The notes below the pieces were generated by a model. The model saw only the letters and a program-made list of their open reading frames with translations, made no database searches and was not told where the DNA came from. A stretch of DNA of 64,000 nt. It comes from Devosia nanyangense. GTDB lineage: Bacteria; Pseudomonadota; Alphaproteobacteria; Rhizobiales; Devosiaceae. Positions 35,386-44,622 of this stretch are shown one piece after another. The position numbers and the translations under genes were made by a program. The stretch covers positions 1-64,000 of the forward strand of contig JACRAF010000030.1 of the NCBI GenBank assembly GCA_016213505.1, read 5' to 3'. Every line of letters begins with the position of its first letter. Position 1 is the first letter of the stretch.

Positions 35386-35814
35386 ATGACTGAAGGTCAC
35401 GTCGCAACAAAGGCTGTCACGATCGACGCGCCGCCCGATCGCATCTGGGAGGCCCTGACCGATCCCGCCCAGGTCAGCCAGTATATGTTCGGAGCCGAAA
35501 TCGTCACCGATTGGGTGAGGGGCGGACCCATTGTGTTTCGCGGCGTGTGGGAGGGAACGCCATTTGAGGACAAGGGCACGATCCTCGACATCGACCCGCC
35601 GGTGTTCCTGCGCACCAGCTACTACAGCCCGCTCAGCGGAAAGCCTGACACGCCCGAGAACTATGCCATCGTCACCTATCGGGTGAGTCGCGACGGCAAG
35701 GCGTCCCGCTTGACCGTGACGCAGAGCAACATCGCCGGCGCCGAGGAACTGGCTCAGACGGAAAGCAACTGGGACACGGTCCTTGCAACGATGCGCGCCA
35801 TGATCGAGTCGTAG
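35386..35814 (+). CDS. SRPBCC (AHSA1-like) protein
   Basis: The 142-residue protein starts at ATG 35386, with GGAGA five bases upstream (an in-frame ATG at 35374 is less likely). It reads AVTIDAPPDRIWEALTDPAQ, then DWVRGGPIVFRGVWEGTPFE and ESNWDTVLATMRAMIES, matching the AHSA1 branch of the START-like fold, which binds hydrophobic ligands in a central cavity. No catalysis is predicted. AraC-SRPBCC divergent pairs are common in Proteobacteria and are usually stress or toxin responsive. Confidence 0.88.
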   Translation: MTEGHVATKAVTIDAPPDRIWEALTDPAQVSQYMFGAEIVTDWVRGGPIVFRGVWEGTPFEDKGTILDIDPPVFLRTSYYSPLSGKPDTPENYAIVTYRVSRDGKASRLTVTQSNIAGAEELAQTESNWDTVLATMRAMIES

Positions 35815-35837
35815 CGCTCCGCCGCCCCGGATGGCCT

Positions 35838-36941
35838 TCAGCCGATCCGCTCGCCGCCTTCAGGGTCGAAATAGCAGGCCCCGTCGAGGTCGGCGGCAAA
35901 GCCGAGCTCGCCGCCATGGTCCAGCCGGTGCCGGCCGGGCAGGCGCGCGACGATCGTCCTGCCGGCAAAGGTCATGGTGACGAAGGTGTCCGACCCGGAG
36001 TTCTCGACCAGCGTCACGCCGCCGGTCAGCGCCGTGCCCAGGCTCAGCGCCTCGGGGCGCACGCCCAGCGTCGCCGATTTGCCGTCATAGGCCTTGAGCG
36101 CGGCGGGCGGGTGCGGATCGGTGATCCGCTGCCCGCCGCCGAAGGTGAGTTCGGCGCCGGCCGGGCCAAAACTCACCACCGCCGGGATCAGGTTCATCGG
36201 CGGCGAGCCCATGAAGTCGGCGACGAACAAATTTGCCGGCCGCTCGTAGATGTCCTCGGGCGTGCCGAATTGCTGGATGGCGCCCTGGTTGAGCACCGCG
36301 ATGTGAGTGCCCAGCGTCATCGCCTCGATCTGGTCGTGCGTCACGTAGACGATCGAGGCGCTGAGCCGCTCGTGCAGCCGCTTGATCTCGCCGCGCAACT
36401 CGACCCTGAGCTTTGCATCGAGATTGCTGAGCGGCTCGTCGAACAGGAACAGCACCGGCTCGCGCACCAGCGCCCGACCCATCGCCACGCGCTGCCGCTG
36501 CCCGCCCGAAAGGGCGCCGGGTTTGCGTTCGAGCAGCTTGGTGATCTGCAGCAGCGAGGCCACTTCGTTGATCCGCCGCTGCTGTTCCGGCTTGGGCACG
36601 TTGCGCACCTTCATGCCGAAGGCGATGTTCTCGGCGACCGTCATCGTCGGATAGAGCGCGTAGGACTGGAACACCATCGCAATGTCGCGATCGCGCGGCG
36701 GCACCCTGGTCACGTCGCGGCCACCGATGCTGATCCGCCCGCTGGTGGTTTCCTCGAGCCCGGCGATGCAGTTGAGCAGCGTGGACTTGCCGCAGCCGGA
36801 GGGGCCGACCAGCACCAGGAAATCGCCTGGCTCCATCGCAATGTCGATGGATTTGAGCACCTCGACGGCGCCGAATTTCTTTTCGAGGTGCTTGACCTCG
36901 AGCACCGGCTGAACCGCGTCTCCCACCTCTAGCGCGACCAT
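35838..36941 (-). CDS. MalK/UgpC-type sugar ABC transporter ATPase
   Basis: The 367-residue protein has Walker A GPSGCGKST, signature LSGGQRQRVAMGRALV, Walker B FLFDEPLSNLDA, the H-loop YVTHDQIEAMT and a C-terminal OB-type regulatory domain (LGVRPEALSLG). It energises an uptake system for sugars or polyols. It follows the LacI gene, overlapping its end by 13 bases, and is divergent from the alpha-glucosidase-malEFG operon, which has no ATPase gene of its own. It is therefore probably the MalK of that transporter. Confidence 0.9.
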   Translation of the reverse strand: MVALEVGDAVQPVLEVKHLEKKFGAVEVLKSIDIAMEPGDFLVLVGPSGCGKSTLLNCIAGLEETTSGRISIGGRDVTRVPPRDRDIAMVFQSYALYPTMTVAENIAFGMKVRNVPKPEQQRRINEVASLLQITKLLERKPGALSGGQRQRVAMGRALVREPVLFLFDEPLSNLDAKLRVELRGEIKRLHERLSASIVYVTHDQIEAMTLGTHIAVLNQGAIQQFGTPEDIYERPANLFVADFMGSPPMNLIPAVVSFGPAGAELTFGGGQRITDPHPPAALKAYDGKSATLGVRPEALSLGTALTGGVTLVENSGSDTFVTMTFAGRTIVARLPGRHRLDHGGELGFAADLDGACYFDPEGGERIG

Positions 36942-37981
36942 GCTTCCCCTCCCGATTTCGGCGCCTGCCCCGTCGAGCCGCGCGCGATCAAGTCCACGGA
37001 CACAATACGCTGCAGCTTCAGCGGGTCCACCCCGCCGATGCGAGCGACCATCATTTCGGCCAGCGCCGTGCCGGCGTCGCGAATCGGCGAGCGCGTCACC
37101 GTCAGCGCCGGCGAAAAGTGCTCGCTCCTGAGATGCGGCAGCACGTCGTCATGCGCGATGATCGAGATGTCGGAGCCGACCTTGAGGTTCTGCGCCGCCG
37201 CCGCCCGGATGACCCCCAGCGCCATCAGCGTCGACGAGCACAGGAACGCCGTCGGCCGCGACCCCTCGGCGCCGCTTAAGAGCTGCGCGGCGCGGCGATA
37301 GCCGAGGTCCTCGCTCATCTCGTCGTGCGAGACGAAGCGATCGGGGACCGGGATGCCGCGGGCCGCGATCACCCGCCGGAACGCCGCCTCGCGCTGCGCC
37401 ACGAAGGCGAGGCCGGAGGGGCCGTTCATCAGCGCGATGCGCTTGTGGCCGAGATCGGCGAGGAGCGCCGTCGCGGCGGTGAAGGCGCCGTCATTGTCGA
37501 TGTCGTAGAAGGCGTAGGGCACCCGGTCGGCGGTGCGGCCGTGGACCACGAACGGAAAGCCGCGCTCCTTGAGCGTCGTGATGCGCTCGTCGTCGAGCGT
37601 CGGCGCCGAAACGATCATGCCGTCGACCGAACCGGAGGCGACGAAGCGCTTATAGTGGCTCAGCAGCTCGCCATGCGAGGCGGTGTGAATGATCAGATCG
37701 ATGTCGCGGTCGGCGAGCCCGACCGAGAGCCCGGCAAGGAAATCGACGAAGTGCGGATCGACCAGCAGGTTCTGCGTGGCGCGGAAGATCATCCCCACCA
37801 TGCCGGATTTTCCGGTGGCGAGCCGTTTGGCGCTGGAATTGGCCTTGTAGTGCAGCCGCTCGGAGGCCTCGAGCACGCGCAGCCGGGTCTTTTCCCCGAC
37901 TTCGGGGAAGCCGTTCAGCGCCCGGCTGACCGTCGCAGGCGACAGCCCCAGATGCTCGGCGAGCTCGCGAAGGGTCGTCAC
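36929..37981 (-). CDS. LacI-family repressor of the maltodextrin locus
   Basis: The 350-residue protein starts at GTG 37981, with GGGAGGAAAT close upstream. The N-terminal HTH reads TLRELAEHLGLSPATVSRAL followed by NGFPEVGEKTRLRVLEASER with the hinge helix, then a periplasmic-binding-protein fold (DPHFVDFLAGLSVGLADRDI, FVVHGRTADRVPYAFYDIDN). It closely resembles AglR of the second locus. Two identical sites with core AAACCGGTTT lie directly upstream of it, between it and the alpha-glucosidase gene, so it probably represses both directions and is released by an alpha-glucoside. The gene overlaps the ATPase gene. Confidence 0.9.
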   Translation of the reverse strand: MTTLRELAEHLGLSPATVSRALNGFPEVGEKTRLRVLEASERLHYKANSSAKRLATGKSGMVGMIFRATQNLLVDPHFVDFLAGLSVGLADRDIDLIIHTASHGELLSHYKRFVASGSVDGMIVSAPTLDDERITTLKERGFPFVVHGRTADRVPYAFYDIDNDGAFTAATALLADLGHKRIALMNGPSGLAFVAQREAAFRRVIAARGIPVPDRFVSHDEMSEDLGYRRAAQLLSGAEGSRPTAFLCSSTLMALGVIRAAAAQNLKVGSDISIIAHDDVLPHLRSEHFSPALTVTRSPIRDAGTALAEMMVARIGGVDPLKLQRIVSVDLIARGSTGQAPKSGGEAWSR

Positions 37982-38002
37982 CCATTTCCTCCCCTGGGCG
38001 CC

Positions 38003-38015
38003 TAAACCGGTTTGA
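38003..38015. promoter_or_regulatory. LacI-type operator, copy 1 (maltodextrin locus)
   Basis: TAAACCGGTTTGA has the perfect 10-base palindrome AAACCGGTTT at 38004-38013 with central CpG, as bound by LacI-family proteins. It lies 22 bases before the LacI start codon. Confidence 0.8.
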
Positions 38016-38070
38016 AATTTGCACGGAGCGGGGGCGAACTCAATCCAATAAATTGTGCGTTCCGTCGACC

Positions 38071-38083
38071 TAAACCGGTTTGA
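38071..38083. promoter_or_regulatory. LacI-type operator, copy 2 (maltodextrin locus)
   Basis: This repeats TAAACCGGTTTGA, the same as copy 1, with centres 68 bases apart, so one tetramer or two dimers could bind both. The site overlaps the proposed -35 box of the alpha-glucosidase promoter. Confidence 0.8.
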
Positions 38084-38107
38084 CCATCGCGCTAAGCTTT
38101 GTATAAC
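38080..38107 (+). promoter_or_regulatory. Promoter of the alpha-glucosidase-malEFG operon
   Basis: TTGACC (38080-38085) and TATAAC (38102-38107) are 16 bases apart, a good sigma70-type promoter for a gene starting at 38156. The operator at 38071-38083 covers the -35 box, which fits repression by steric blocking. Confidence 0.6.
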
Positions 38108-38155
38108 AGCGCGGCCCAGTGGTCGGAGAACCATCGGGCGGGAGGACGATTGCCG

Positions 38156-39805
38156 ATGCGGGAATGGTGGCGCGGCGGAGTGATCTATCAGGTCTATCCG
38201 CGCTCCTTTCAGGACACCAATGGCGACGGCGTAGGTGACCTGCCGGGCATCATGCGCCGGCTCGATCACATCGCTTCGCTCGGCGTCGATGCCGTCTGGC
38301 TGTCCCCGATCACCCAGTCGCCGCAGGCCGACATGGGCTACGACGTGTCCGACTACAAGGAAGTCGACCGGCTGTTCGGCACGCTCGAGGATTTCGACGC
38401 GCTGGTCGAGCGGGCGCATGCGCTCGGCCTCAAAGTCATCATGGACCAGGTGCTGAGCCACACCTCGGACAAGCACCCCTGGTTCCGCGAGAGCCGCCTG
38501 AGCCGCACCAATTCGCGCGCCGACTGGTACGTGTGGGCCGACCCCCGGCGCGACGGCACGCCGCCCAACAACTGGCCCTCGGTGTTCGGCGGCCGCGCCT
38601 GGGAGTGGAACCCGAGCCGCGGGCAATACTATCTGCACAATTTTCTCGCCGAGCAGCCCGACCTCAACTTCCACAATCCGGCTGTGCAGGATGCGGTGCT
38701 CGACGTCATGCGGTTCTGGCTGGAGCGGGGGCTCGACGGCTTTCGCCTCGACACCGTCAACTACTATTTCCACGACCGGCAACTGCGCAACAATCCTGCC
38801 GCCAGGCAGCCGCGGCACCTGCCTTACGCCGTCAATCCGTACGACATGCAGGAGCACAAATACGGCAAGAGCCAACCCGAGAACGTCGATTTCCTTCGGC
38901 GCGTGCGCAAGCTGATGAACGAGTTCCCGGGCGCTGCGACCGTGGGCGAAGTCGGCGACAGCCATGTCGGCCTGAAGCTGATGGGCGAGTACACCTCGGG
39001 CGGCGACAAGCTGCACATGGCCTACACCTTCGACATGCTCGGCCCGCAGTTCAGCGCGGCGCATTTCGGCGGCAAGATGCAGCGCTTCTTCGACGCCAAC
39101 AAGGACGGCTGGCCGTGCTGGAGCTTTTCCAACCACGACGTCGACCGCCATCTGACGCGCTGGGCCAAATACGCCCTCGACCCCAAGGCGCTGGCGCGGC
39201 AGGCGGTGTCGCTGCTGATCGCGCTGAAGGGCTCGATCTGCATCTACCAGGGCGAGGAACTCGGGCTGCCCCAGGCCGATATCCTGTTCGAGGACTTGAC
39301 CGATCCGCCCGGCATCCGCTTCTGGCCCGAATACAAGGGTCGCGACGGCGAGCGGACGCCGATCCCCTGGGACGACAGCGAGGGCTCGAGCGGATTTTCG
39401 ACCGGAAGACCCTGGCTGCCGGTCAAGCCCGAACACGCGGCGCTCAACGTCTCGCGACAGAACGCCGACCCCGAATCGACCCTCACCTATTATCGCGAGG
39501 CGCTCGCCTTCCGGCGCGCCCATCCGGCGCTGATCGACGGCGACGTGGCGCTGCTAAAGACCGGCGAGCCTGTTCTCGCCTTCCGCCGCTCGGGCGGCGG
39601 CGAGAGCCTGCTGTGCCTCGACAATTTGTCGCCGGACACCGTGAAGGTGACGCTCACCGGCGCGGCCGAGCTGGCCCGCGCCCAGGCGGCGGAGCGCAAA
39701 CGCGACAAGCTGGCCCTCGGGCCGAACGGATTTGCCTTTTTTGTGGAGCAGGCCGACAGTCCGCTCCACCTCGAGTTCAAGCGGAGGACGAGACTCCGCC
39801 GCTGA
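38156..39805 (+). CDS. GH13 alpha-glucosidase
   Basis: The 549-residue cytosolic enzyme hydrolyses terminal alpha-1,4 or alpha-1,6 glucosides imported by the transporter encoded downstream. GH13 landmarks are nucleophile Asp199 in [11 protein letters not shown], acid/base Glu265 in TVGEVGD, and Asp328 in FSNHDVDR. The N-terminal [17 protein letters not shown] and [10 protein letters not shown] are typical of the oligo-1,6-glucosidase/AglA group. I chose ATG 38156, with GGGAGGA upstream, as the upstream frame lacks family sequence. It shares its architecture with the AglA at 60594, so the two are paralogues. Confidence 0.93.
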   Translation: MREWWRGGVIYQVYPRSFQDTNGDGVGDLPGIMRRLDHIASLGVDAVWLSPITQSPQADMGYDVSDYKEVDRLFGTLEDFDALVERAHALGLKVIMDQVLSHTSDKHPWFRESRLSRTNSRADWYVWADPRRDGTPPNNWPSVFGGRAWEWNPSRGQYYLHNFLAEQPDLNFHNPAVQDAVLDVMRFWLERGLDGFRLDTVNYYFHDRQLRNNPAARQPRHLPYAVNPYDMQEHKYGKSQPENVDFLRRVRKLMNEFPGAATVGEVGDSHVGLKLMGEYTSGGDKLHMAYTFDMLGPQFSAAHFGGKMQRFFDANKDGWPCWSFSNHDVDRHLTRWAKYALDPKALARQAVSLLIALKGSICIYQGEELGLPQADILFEDLTDPPGIRFWPEYKGRDGERTPIPWDDSEGSSGFSTGRPWLPVKPEHAALNVSRQNADPESTLTYYREALAFRRAHPALIDGDVALLKTGEPVLAFRRSGGGESLLCLDNLSPDTVKVTLTGAAELARAQAAERKRDKLALGPNGFAFFVEQADSPLHLEFKRRTRLRR

Positions 39806-39858
39806 AACGCCGTTCCGGCAATGGGACCGGAAGGCGAACCTGTCTGGGAGGACATGAT

Positions 39859-41037
39859 ATGAAAACGGTAGTGAAGACGATTGCCCTGGGTGCCGTGCTG
39901 CTGCTCGGCTCCACCTCGCTGACCATGGCGTTCGAGGAAGGCAAGCTGCTGATCTGGATCAACGGCGACAAGGGCTATAACGGCCTCCAGGCCCTCGGCG
40001 ACAAGTTCAAGGCCGAGCTCGGCGTCGACGTCGTGGTCGAGCATCCCGAGGCGGTGACCGACAAGTTCCAGCAGACCGCCGCCACCGGCGCCGGCCCCGA
40101 TATCTTCATCTGGGCCCATGACCGCTTCGGCGAGTGGGCCGCCGCCGGCCTCATCACTCCGGTCGATCCGAGCCAGGAGGTCAAGGACGGCATCCTCGAC
40201 ATCGGCTGGGATGCGGTGACCTTCGACGGCAAGGTCTGGGGCTACCCGATCGCCGTGGAAGCGGTGGGCCTGATCTACAACAAGGACCTCGTGCCGGTGC
40301 CGCCGGCGACCTTCGAGGAAATCCCCAGCCTCAAGCTGCCGGCCGGCGTCAAGCCGATCCTGTGGGACTACAACAACACCTACTTCACCTTCCCGCTGCT
40401 GATGGCCAATGGCGGCTATGCGTTCCAGAAAAACGCCGCCGGCTCCTATGATCCGGCCGACACCGGTGTCAACAACGCCGGCGCCAAGCAGGGTGCGTCC
40501 ATGCTGCGCAAGCTCATCGACGACGGCGTGATGCCCTCGGGCGTCGACTACGGGGTGATGGATGCGGCCATGAACAAGGGCGAAGTGGCGATGGTGCTGA
40601 ACGGGCCGTGGGCCTGGGGCAACCTGGTGACCTCCAAGATCAATTTCGGCGTCGCCCCGATCCCCTCGGTCGGCGGTCAGGCGTCGAAATCCTTCGTCGG
40701 CGTGCTCGCGGCCAACATCAATGCCGCTTCGCCCAACAAGGATCTCGCCAAGGAGTTCATCGAGACGTACCTGTTGAGCGATGACGGCCTCAAGACCGTC
40801 AACGACGACGTGCCGCTCGGCGCCGTGCTCGACAAGAGCTTCGCCGAAACGCTCGCCGGCAACGCCAATGTCGCCCAGACTCTCGCCAATGCCGAGGCCG
40901 GCGTGCCGATGCCCTCGACCCCGGCGATGGGCAAGTTCTGGTCGGCCATGGGCCCGGCGCTCTCGTCGATCACCGACAAGTCGGTGACGGTCGACAAGGC
41001 GCTCGACGACGCGGCGGCGCGTATCCTCGCGCCGTGA
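39859..41037 (+). CDS. malE: Maltose/maltodextrin-binding protein
   Basis: The 392-residue protein has a signal peptide ending LTMA before [17 protein letters not shown], which is the start of mature enteric-type MalE. Other matches to E. coli MalE are [50 protein letters not shown] and [20 protein letters not shown]. It delivers maltose and maltodextrins to MalFG from the periplasm. The start at ATG 39859 has GGGAGGA upstream. It follows the alpha-glucosidase gene by 53 bases and precedes malF, with a hairpin between. Confidence 0.95.
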   Translation: MKTVVKTIALGAVLLLGSTSLTMAFEEGKLLIWINGDKGYNGLQALGDKFKAELGVDVVVEHPEAVTDKFQQTAATGAGPDIFIWAHDRFGEWAAAGLITPVDPSQEVKDGILDIGWDAVTFDGKVWGYPIAVEAVGLIYNKDLVPVPPATFEEIPSLKLPAGVKPILWDYNNTYFTFPLLMANGGYAFQKNAAGSYDPADTGVNNAGAKQGASMLRKLIDDGVMPSGVDYGVMDAAMNKGEVAMVLNGPWAWGNLVTSKINFGVAPIPSVGGQASKSFVGVLAANINAASPNKDLAKEFIETYLLSDDGLKTVNDDVPLGAVLDKSFAETLAGNANVAQTLANAEAGVPMPSTPAMGKFWSAMGPALSSITDKSVTVDKALDDAAARILAP

Positions 41038-41044
41038 TGATCAC

Positions 41045-41069
41045 GGGGCCGGCGCTCGCCGCCGGCCCC
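41045..41069 (+). terminator. Hairpin between malE and malF
   Basis: GGGGCCGGCG and CGCCGGCCCC form a perfect 10-bp stem around CTCGC, directly after the malE stop and without a T run. Such intergenic hairpins commonly limit read-through or protect the 3' end of the binding-protein message, so that binding protein exceeds permease. Confidence 0.7.
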
Positions 41070-41109
41070 AATTCCTGCATGTGAGGTTCGTCGCCGCGGG
41101 GAGGGCACG

Positions 41110-42672
41110 ATGACTGCGCAGGCACTGTCCGACAATCTGACCGAACCGGCGCGACCGCGCTTCAGGGCCGGCGACGCCATCCGCCTCGCCATCGTCGCGG
41201 TGCTGACGCTCGGCCTGCTCTATGTGGTCTGGGGCCTCTATATCGCCGGCGAGCCGCTGTTTGCCGTGGTCGCGATGGGGCTCGCGGTCGGCATCGTCAT
41301 CGTCTTCGGCTCGCGCCGCTTCTATGCCGCGCGCTTCGTCTTTCCGGCGATCGCGGCGGTGCTGATCTTCATCGCCCTGCCGGTGCTCTACACGAGCTAT
41401 GTCGGCTTCACCAATTACGGCGCGCGGAACCTGCTGACCTTCGACCGCGTCACCGCCTATCAGCTGAGCCAGAAGACCATCGACAAGGCGACCGAGCGGC
41501 CCTTCGCCCTGGTCAGGGCCGATGCCGGCTACCAGATCTTTTTCCCCGCGGGCGCCGGTGGCTTTCTCACCGAACCCACCCCGCTCGACGGCAACCCGGC
41601 GGCGCTGACCGCCCAGCCCGTCGACGCGCCGCCGGCCAAGACGCTCGAGATGAAGGACGTGATCAAGCTGCGTGCCGCGTTGCAGCAGGTGACCGCGACG
41701 CTGCCCGACGGCACGGCGCTCACCTCCTCGGGCCTGCGTACCTTCGCCAAGATCAAGCCGGTCTACGCCCTTGAGCCGGACGGCACGCTGCTCAACGATG
41801 TCGACGGCAGCAGGCTGACCCCCGACCCCGCCGCAGGCTTCTACCGCAACGATGCCGGCGAGACCGTCGCGCCGGGCTGGCGCGTCGGCATCGGCTTTGC
41901 CAACTTCACCCGCATTCTCACCTCCGAGGGTATCCGCCAGCCGATCCTTCAGATCTTCGTGTGGACCGTCGTGTTCGCCACGCTGTCGATGATCCTGACC
42001 TTCTCGCTCGGCATCCTCCTGGCCTCGATCCTGCAGTGGCCGCACCTCAAGGGCAAGGCCGCCTACCGCATCCTCTTGATCCTGCCCTATGCGGTGCCGG
42101 CGTTCATCTCGATCCTCGTCTTTCGCGGCCTGTTCAACCAGAATTTCGGCGAGATCAACACCATCCTGAGCGTCGTTCTAGGCTTTAAGCCGCAATGGGG
42201 CACCGACCCCATGCTGGCCCGCGCCACGACGCTGATCGTCAACACCTGGCTGGGCTACCCCTACATGATGCTGCTCGGCATGGGCTATCTGCAGGCCATC
42301 CCAGCCGAGCACTACAAAGCCGCCGCGCTCGAAGGCGCCGGGCCGCTGCGCACCTTCTTTTCGGTGACACTGCCGCAGATCCTGCCGCCTTTCGTGCCGC
42401 TGCTGATCTCCAACTTCGCCTTCAACTTCAACAACGTCGTTCTGATTCTGCTGCTGACGCGCGGCCTGCCCGACATTGCCGGCACGCAGATCCCGGCCGG
42501 CCAGACCGATATCCTGGGGTCGTTCACCTACCGCATCAGCTTCCAGGATTCCGGCCAGAATTTCGGCCTCGCCGGCGCCATCTCGACGCTGATCTTCATC
42601 ATCGTGGGCGTCATCTCTTACGCCAATTTCGTGGCGCTGAGGCGCGCTGCCGAAGCCGGAGGGAGGGGATGA
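41110..42672 (+). CDS. malF: Maltose ABC transporter permease MalF
   Basis: The 520-residue membrane protein matches MalF (E. coli about 514). It has N-terminal helices to residue 100, then a large periplasmic P2-like domain (about 100-270), then the core helices. The EAA-type coupling loop is AAALEGAGPLRTFFSVTLPQ, and NTWLGYPYMMLLGMGYLQAI, NFAFNFNNVVLILLLTRGLP and PAGQTDILGSFTYRISFQDS closely resemble enteric MalF. It pairs with MalG in the inner membrane. GGGAGG precedes ATG 41110. The P2 domain is characteristic of the enteric type. Confidence 0.95.
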   Translation: MTAQALSDNLTEPARPRFRAGDAIRLAIVAVLTLGLLYVVWGLYIAGEPLFAVVAMGLAVGIVIVFGSRRFYAARFVFPAIAAVLIFIALPVLYTSYVGFTNYGARNLLTFDRVTAYQLSQKTIDKATERPFALVRADAGYQIFFPAGAGGFLTEPTPLDGNPAALTAQPVDAPPAKTLEMKDVIKLRAALQQVTATLPDGTALTSSGLRTFAKIKPVYALEPDGTLLNDVDGSRLTPDPAAGFYRNDAGETVAPGWRVGIGFANFTRILTSEGIRQPILQIFVWTVVFATLSMILTFSLGILLASILQWPHLKGKAAYRILLILPYAVPAFISILVFRGLFNQNFGEINTILSVVLGFKPQWGTDPMLARATTLIVNTWLGYPYMMLLGMGYLQAIPAEHYKAAALEGAGPLRTFFSVTLPQILPPFVPLLISNFAFNFNNVVLILLLTRGLPDIAGTQIPAGQTDILGSFTYRISFQDSGQNFGLAGAISTLIFIIVGVISYANFVALRRAAEAGGRG

Positions 42673-42730
42673 TGCTGATGTGCTCATCGTCGCCGGGAAC
42701 GGCGCAAACAAGGGTGACGGAGGCCTTTCG

Positions 42731-43621
42731 ATGATCGTCGAACACCCGCGCAGCCTGCTGGTCAAGAAGCTCTTCGCCCACGGCTTCCTGTGGCTCTTCC
42801 TGGCGCTGATCCTGTTCCCGTTCCTGATGGTGCTGTCGATCTCGCTCCGGCCGGGCAATTTTTCGACCGGCACTCTGATCCCCAATCCGATCTCGCTCGA
42901 GCACTGGTCGCTGGCCTTCGGCATTCCCTTCACCATGCCCGACGGCACCGTGACACAGCCGCCCTTTCCGGTGCTGCTGTGGCTGTGGAATTCGGTGAAG
43001 ATCGGCATCATCTCCTCGGTCGGCATCCTGACGCTGTCGATGACGTCGGCCTACGCCTTCGCTCGCATGAAGTTCCGCGGTCGCGGCTTCCTGCTCGACA
43101 GCCTGCTCATCATCCAGATGTTCCCCTCGGCGCTGGCCGTCATCGCGATCTACACGATCTTCGATGCCCTCGGCAGCGTCACGCCGGTGTTCGGGGTGAA
43201 TTCGCACTGGGCCCTCGTCCTGAGCTATCTGAGCGCCATCACGCTGCACATCTGGACCATCAAGGGCTATTTCGACTCGATCGATCCGGCCCTCGACAAG
43301 GCGGCGCAGATCGACGGCGCGACGCCGTGGCAGACCTTCCGCTACGTCTTCCTGCCGATGTCGGTGCCGATCCTCGCCGTCGTGTTCGTGCTGGCCTTCA
43401 TCTTCCTCGTCACCGAATACCCGGCGGCTTCGGTGCTGCTGCGGACGACGGACCAGCTCACGCTCGCGGTGGGCGCGCGCTCATACCTCTACGAGCAGCG
43501 CTACCTGTGGGGCGATTTCGCCGCCGCGGCGATCCTCTCGGGCTTCCCCATCACCATCGTCTTCCTGCTCGCCCAACGCTACCTGGTGAGCGGTCTGGCG
43601 GAAGGTGGCGTCAAGGGCTGA
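42731..43621 (+). CDS. malG: Maltose ABC transporter permease MalG
   Basis: The 296-residue permease (same length as E. coli MalG) has six membrane helices and the coupling loop DKAAQIDGATPWQTFRYVFL. SAYAFARMKFRGRGFL and LIIQMFPSALAVIAIYTIFD match MalG. I chose ATG 42731, with GGAGG 7 bases upstream, as family length agrees. It lies 58 bases after malF. The operon seems to end at the inverted repeat at 43660-43738. The ATPase is probably the MalK-type protein at 35838. Confidence 0.95.
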   Translation: MIVEHPRSLLVKKLFAHGFLWLFLALILFPFLMVLSISLRPGNFSTGTLIPNPISLEHWSLAFGIPFTMPDGTVTQPPFPVLLWLWNSVKIGIISSVGILTLSMTSAYAFARMKFRGRGFLLDSLLIIQMFPSALAVIAIYTIFDALGSVTPVFGVNSHWALVLSYLSAITLHIWTIKGYFDSIDPALDKAAQIDGATPWQTFRYVFLPMSVPILAVVFVLAFIFLVTEYPAASVLLRTTDQLTLAVGARSYLYEQRYLWGDFAAAAILSGFPITIVFLLAQRYLVSGLAEGGVKG

Positions 43622-43659
43622 CCCGCCGCCCCCACCCACCGGCTCCGCCGGTCCCTGCT

Positions 43660-43738
43660 CCCCACGAGGGGGAGGGAGACTGACGGCGCGCTCCGCAGGC
43701 GGCTGATGGTTCAGTCGGTCTCCCTCCCCCTCGTGGGG
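43660..43738. repeat. Inverted repeat after malG, possible two-way terminator
   Basis: The 21-base arms CCCCACGAGGGGGAGGGAGA(C) at 43660-43680 and 43718-43738 are perfectly complementary around a 37-base spacer, giving a very strong hairpin without T run. It marks the change from the malEFG operon to a pocket of unknown minus-strand genes. Confidence 0.75.
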
Positions 43739-43819
43739 GGAATTACATACATGACAAAGCAAGATGCATCCCCCAGTGATTCGAGCCGACAGGCCGACGC
43801 AGTAGATTGGGATACTTGG

Positions 43820-44488
43820 CTACCCCCGAGGGGTGACGAGCGCCGCGAACGCTTCGAGAAGGCCTTCGACCATATCCACAAGCTCTTTGAGCGTTTCGAT
43901 GGCGTTTGCCCCGGCGAAAAAGCTGGCGTTATCGGGGAACCGATAGTGCATGGCGGCGAGATCGGCCTTCACCGTGCCGGCGGCGATATTGTTCACATCG
44001 TAAGAGGCCTCGTATTGCACGCTGAATTGAGCAAGGGTGACGATGATCCCTGTGTGCTTGTCCTGGATGTCGAGATCGTGGATGGCCCGCAAGCGGTCGT
44101 TACCGCCACGGTAAGGCTCAAAGGTCTTCAGTAGCGCGACGGCATCGTCCCCCGCTTTGGCGAATCTCCGTCGCGCGATGGCGTCGTCAAAAGTCTCAGC
44201 GGAGTCGGAAAAAGGGAAATAGACGTCTTTGTCAGAACGGTTCTTGAGACGGGCCATCTCTGAAGCCATCAAATCCAACGCCGTGCGCATGCTGTGGATC
44301 GCGTCCCCAACAATCGCGGATGGCCAGTCGGTTATGGGTTTGACCGTGATCTGCATCTGATCGTTGAGCATGACGCCAGAAACCGGATCATCAGCTTTGA
44401 AAGCCTCAAGTGCGGCCTCAAGTTCTGTGATGAAGTGTCGTGCCCTCTGAAGCTTCATGCGAGACGCGGAGAATAGGTTTTCGACCAT
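43820..44488 (-). CDS. Hypothetical protein, 222 residues
   Basis: The protein is soluble and mostly helical, with no signal peptide or membrane segment. Distinct segments are SAIVGDAIHSMRTALDLMAS, then DVYFPFSDSAETFDDAIARR, and FEPYRGGNDRLRAIHDLDIQ followed by DKHTGIIVTLAQFSV. This pattern (a helix with SMRTALD, then HDLxxxDKH) recurs in scattered accessory-genome proteins of unknown function, but I cannot name a domain with confidence. It is the first of several unknown genes in a compositionally different pocket after malG. Confidence 0.65.
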   Translation of the reverse strand: MVENLFSASRMKLQRARHFITELEAALEAFKADDPVSGVMLNDQMQITVKPITDWPSAIVGDAIHSMRTALDLMASEMARLKNRSDKDVYFPFSDSAETFDDAIARRRFAKAGDDAVALLKTFEPYRGGNDRLRAIHDLDIQDKHTGIIVTLAQFSVQYEASYDVNNIAAGTVKADLAAMHYRFPDNASFFAGANAIETLKELVDMVEGLLEAFAALVTPRG

Positions 44489-44505
44489 GACCGGCGGCGC
44501 TCCTA

Positions 44506-44622
44506 GACGACGAAAAATTCAACGCGACGCTAAAGCGGATGCTCGGCACGCCGCCGACGCCGCACAGGCCGGAGGATAAGAAGCCTGCGGCCAAGCCCGT
44601 CAAGCAGACCAAGAAGCCCTAG
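44506..44622 (+). pseudogene. Fragment of a small basic protein
   Basis: An open frame without any start codon (an in-frame stop lies just upstream) encodes DEKFNATLKRMLGTPPTPHR, then a Lys/Pro tail ending TKKP, and overlaps the end of the minus-strand gene at 44619. Such FNATLKRML-PP-PH tails are typical of tiny antitoxin-like or hypothetical proteins of about 60-70 residues. The 5' half is missing, so it is probably a remnant. Confidence 0.4.

Noticed and set aside
37982..39523. Extension of the LacI frame by several hundred codons upstream
   Set aside because: The extra part is antisense to the alpha-glucosidase gene and its operators; LacI motifs start at the GTG at 37981.
43706..44134. 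Plus-strand reading frame of 142 codons after malG
   Set aside because: It starts in the inverted repeat and runs mostly antisense to the better supported gene at 43820-44488.
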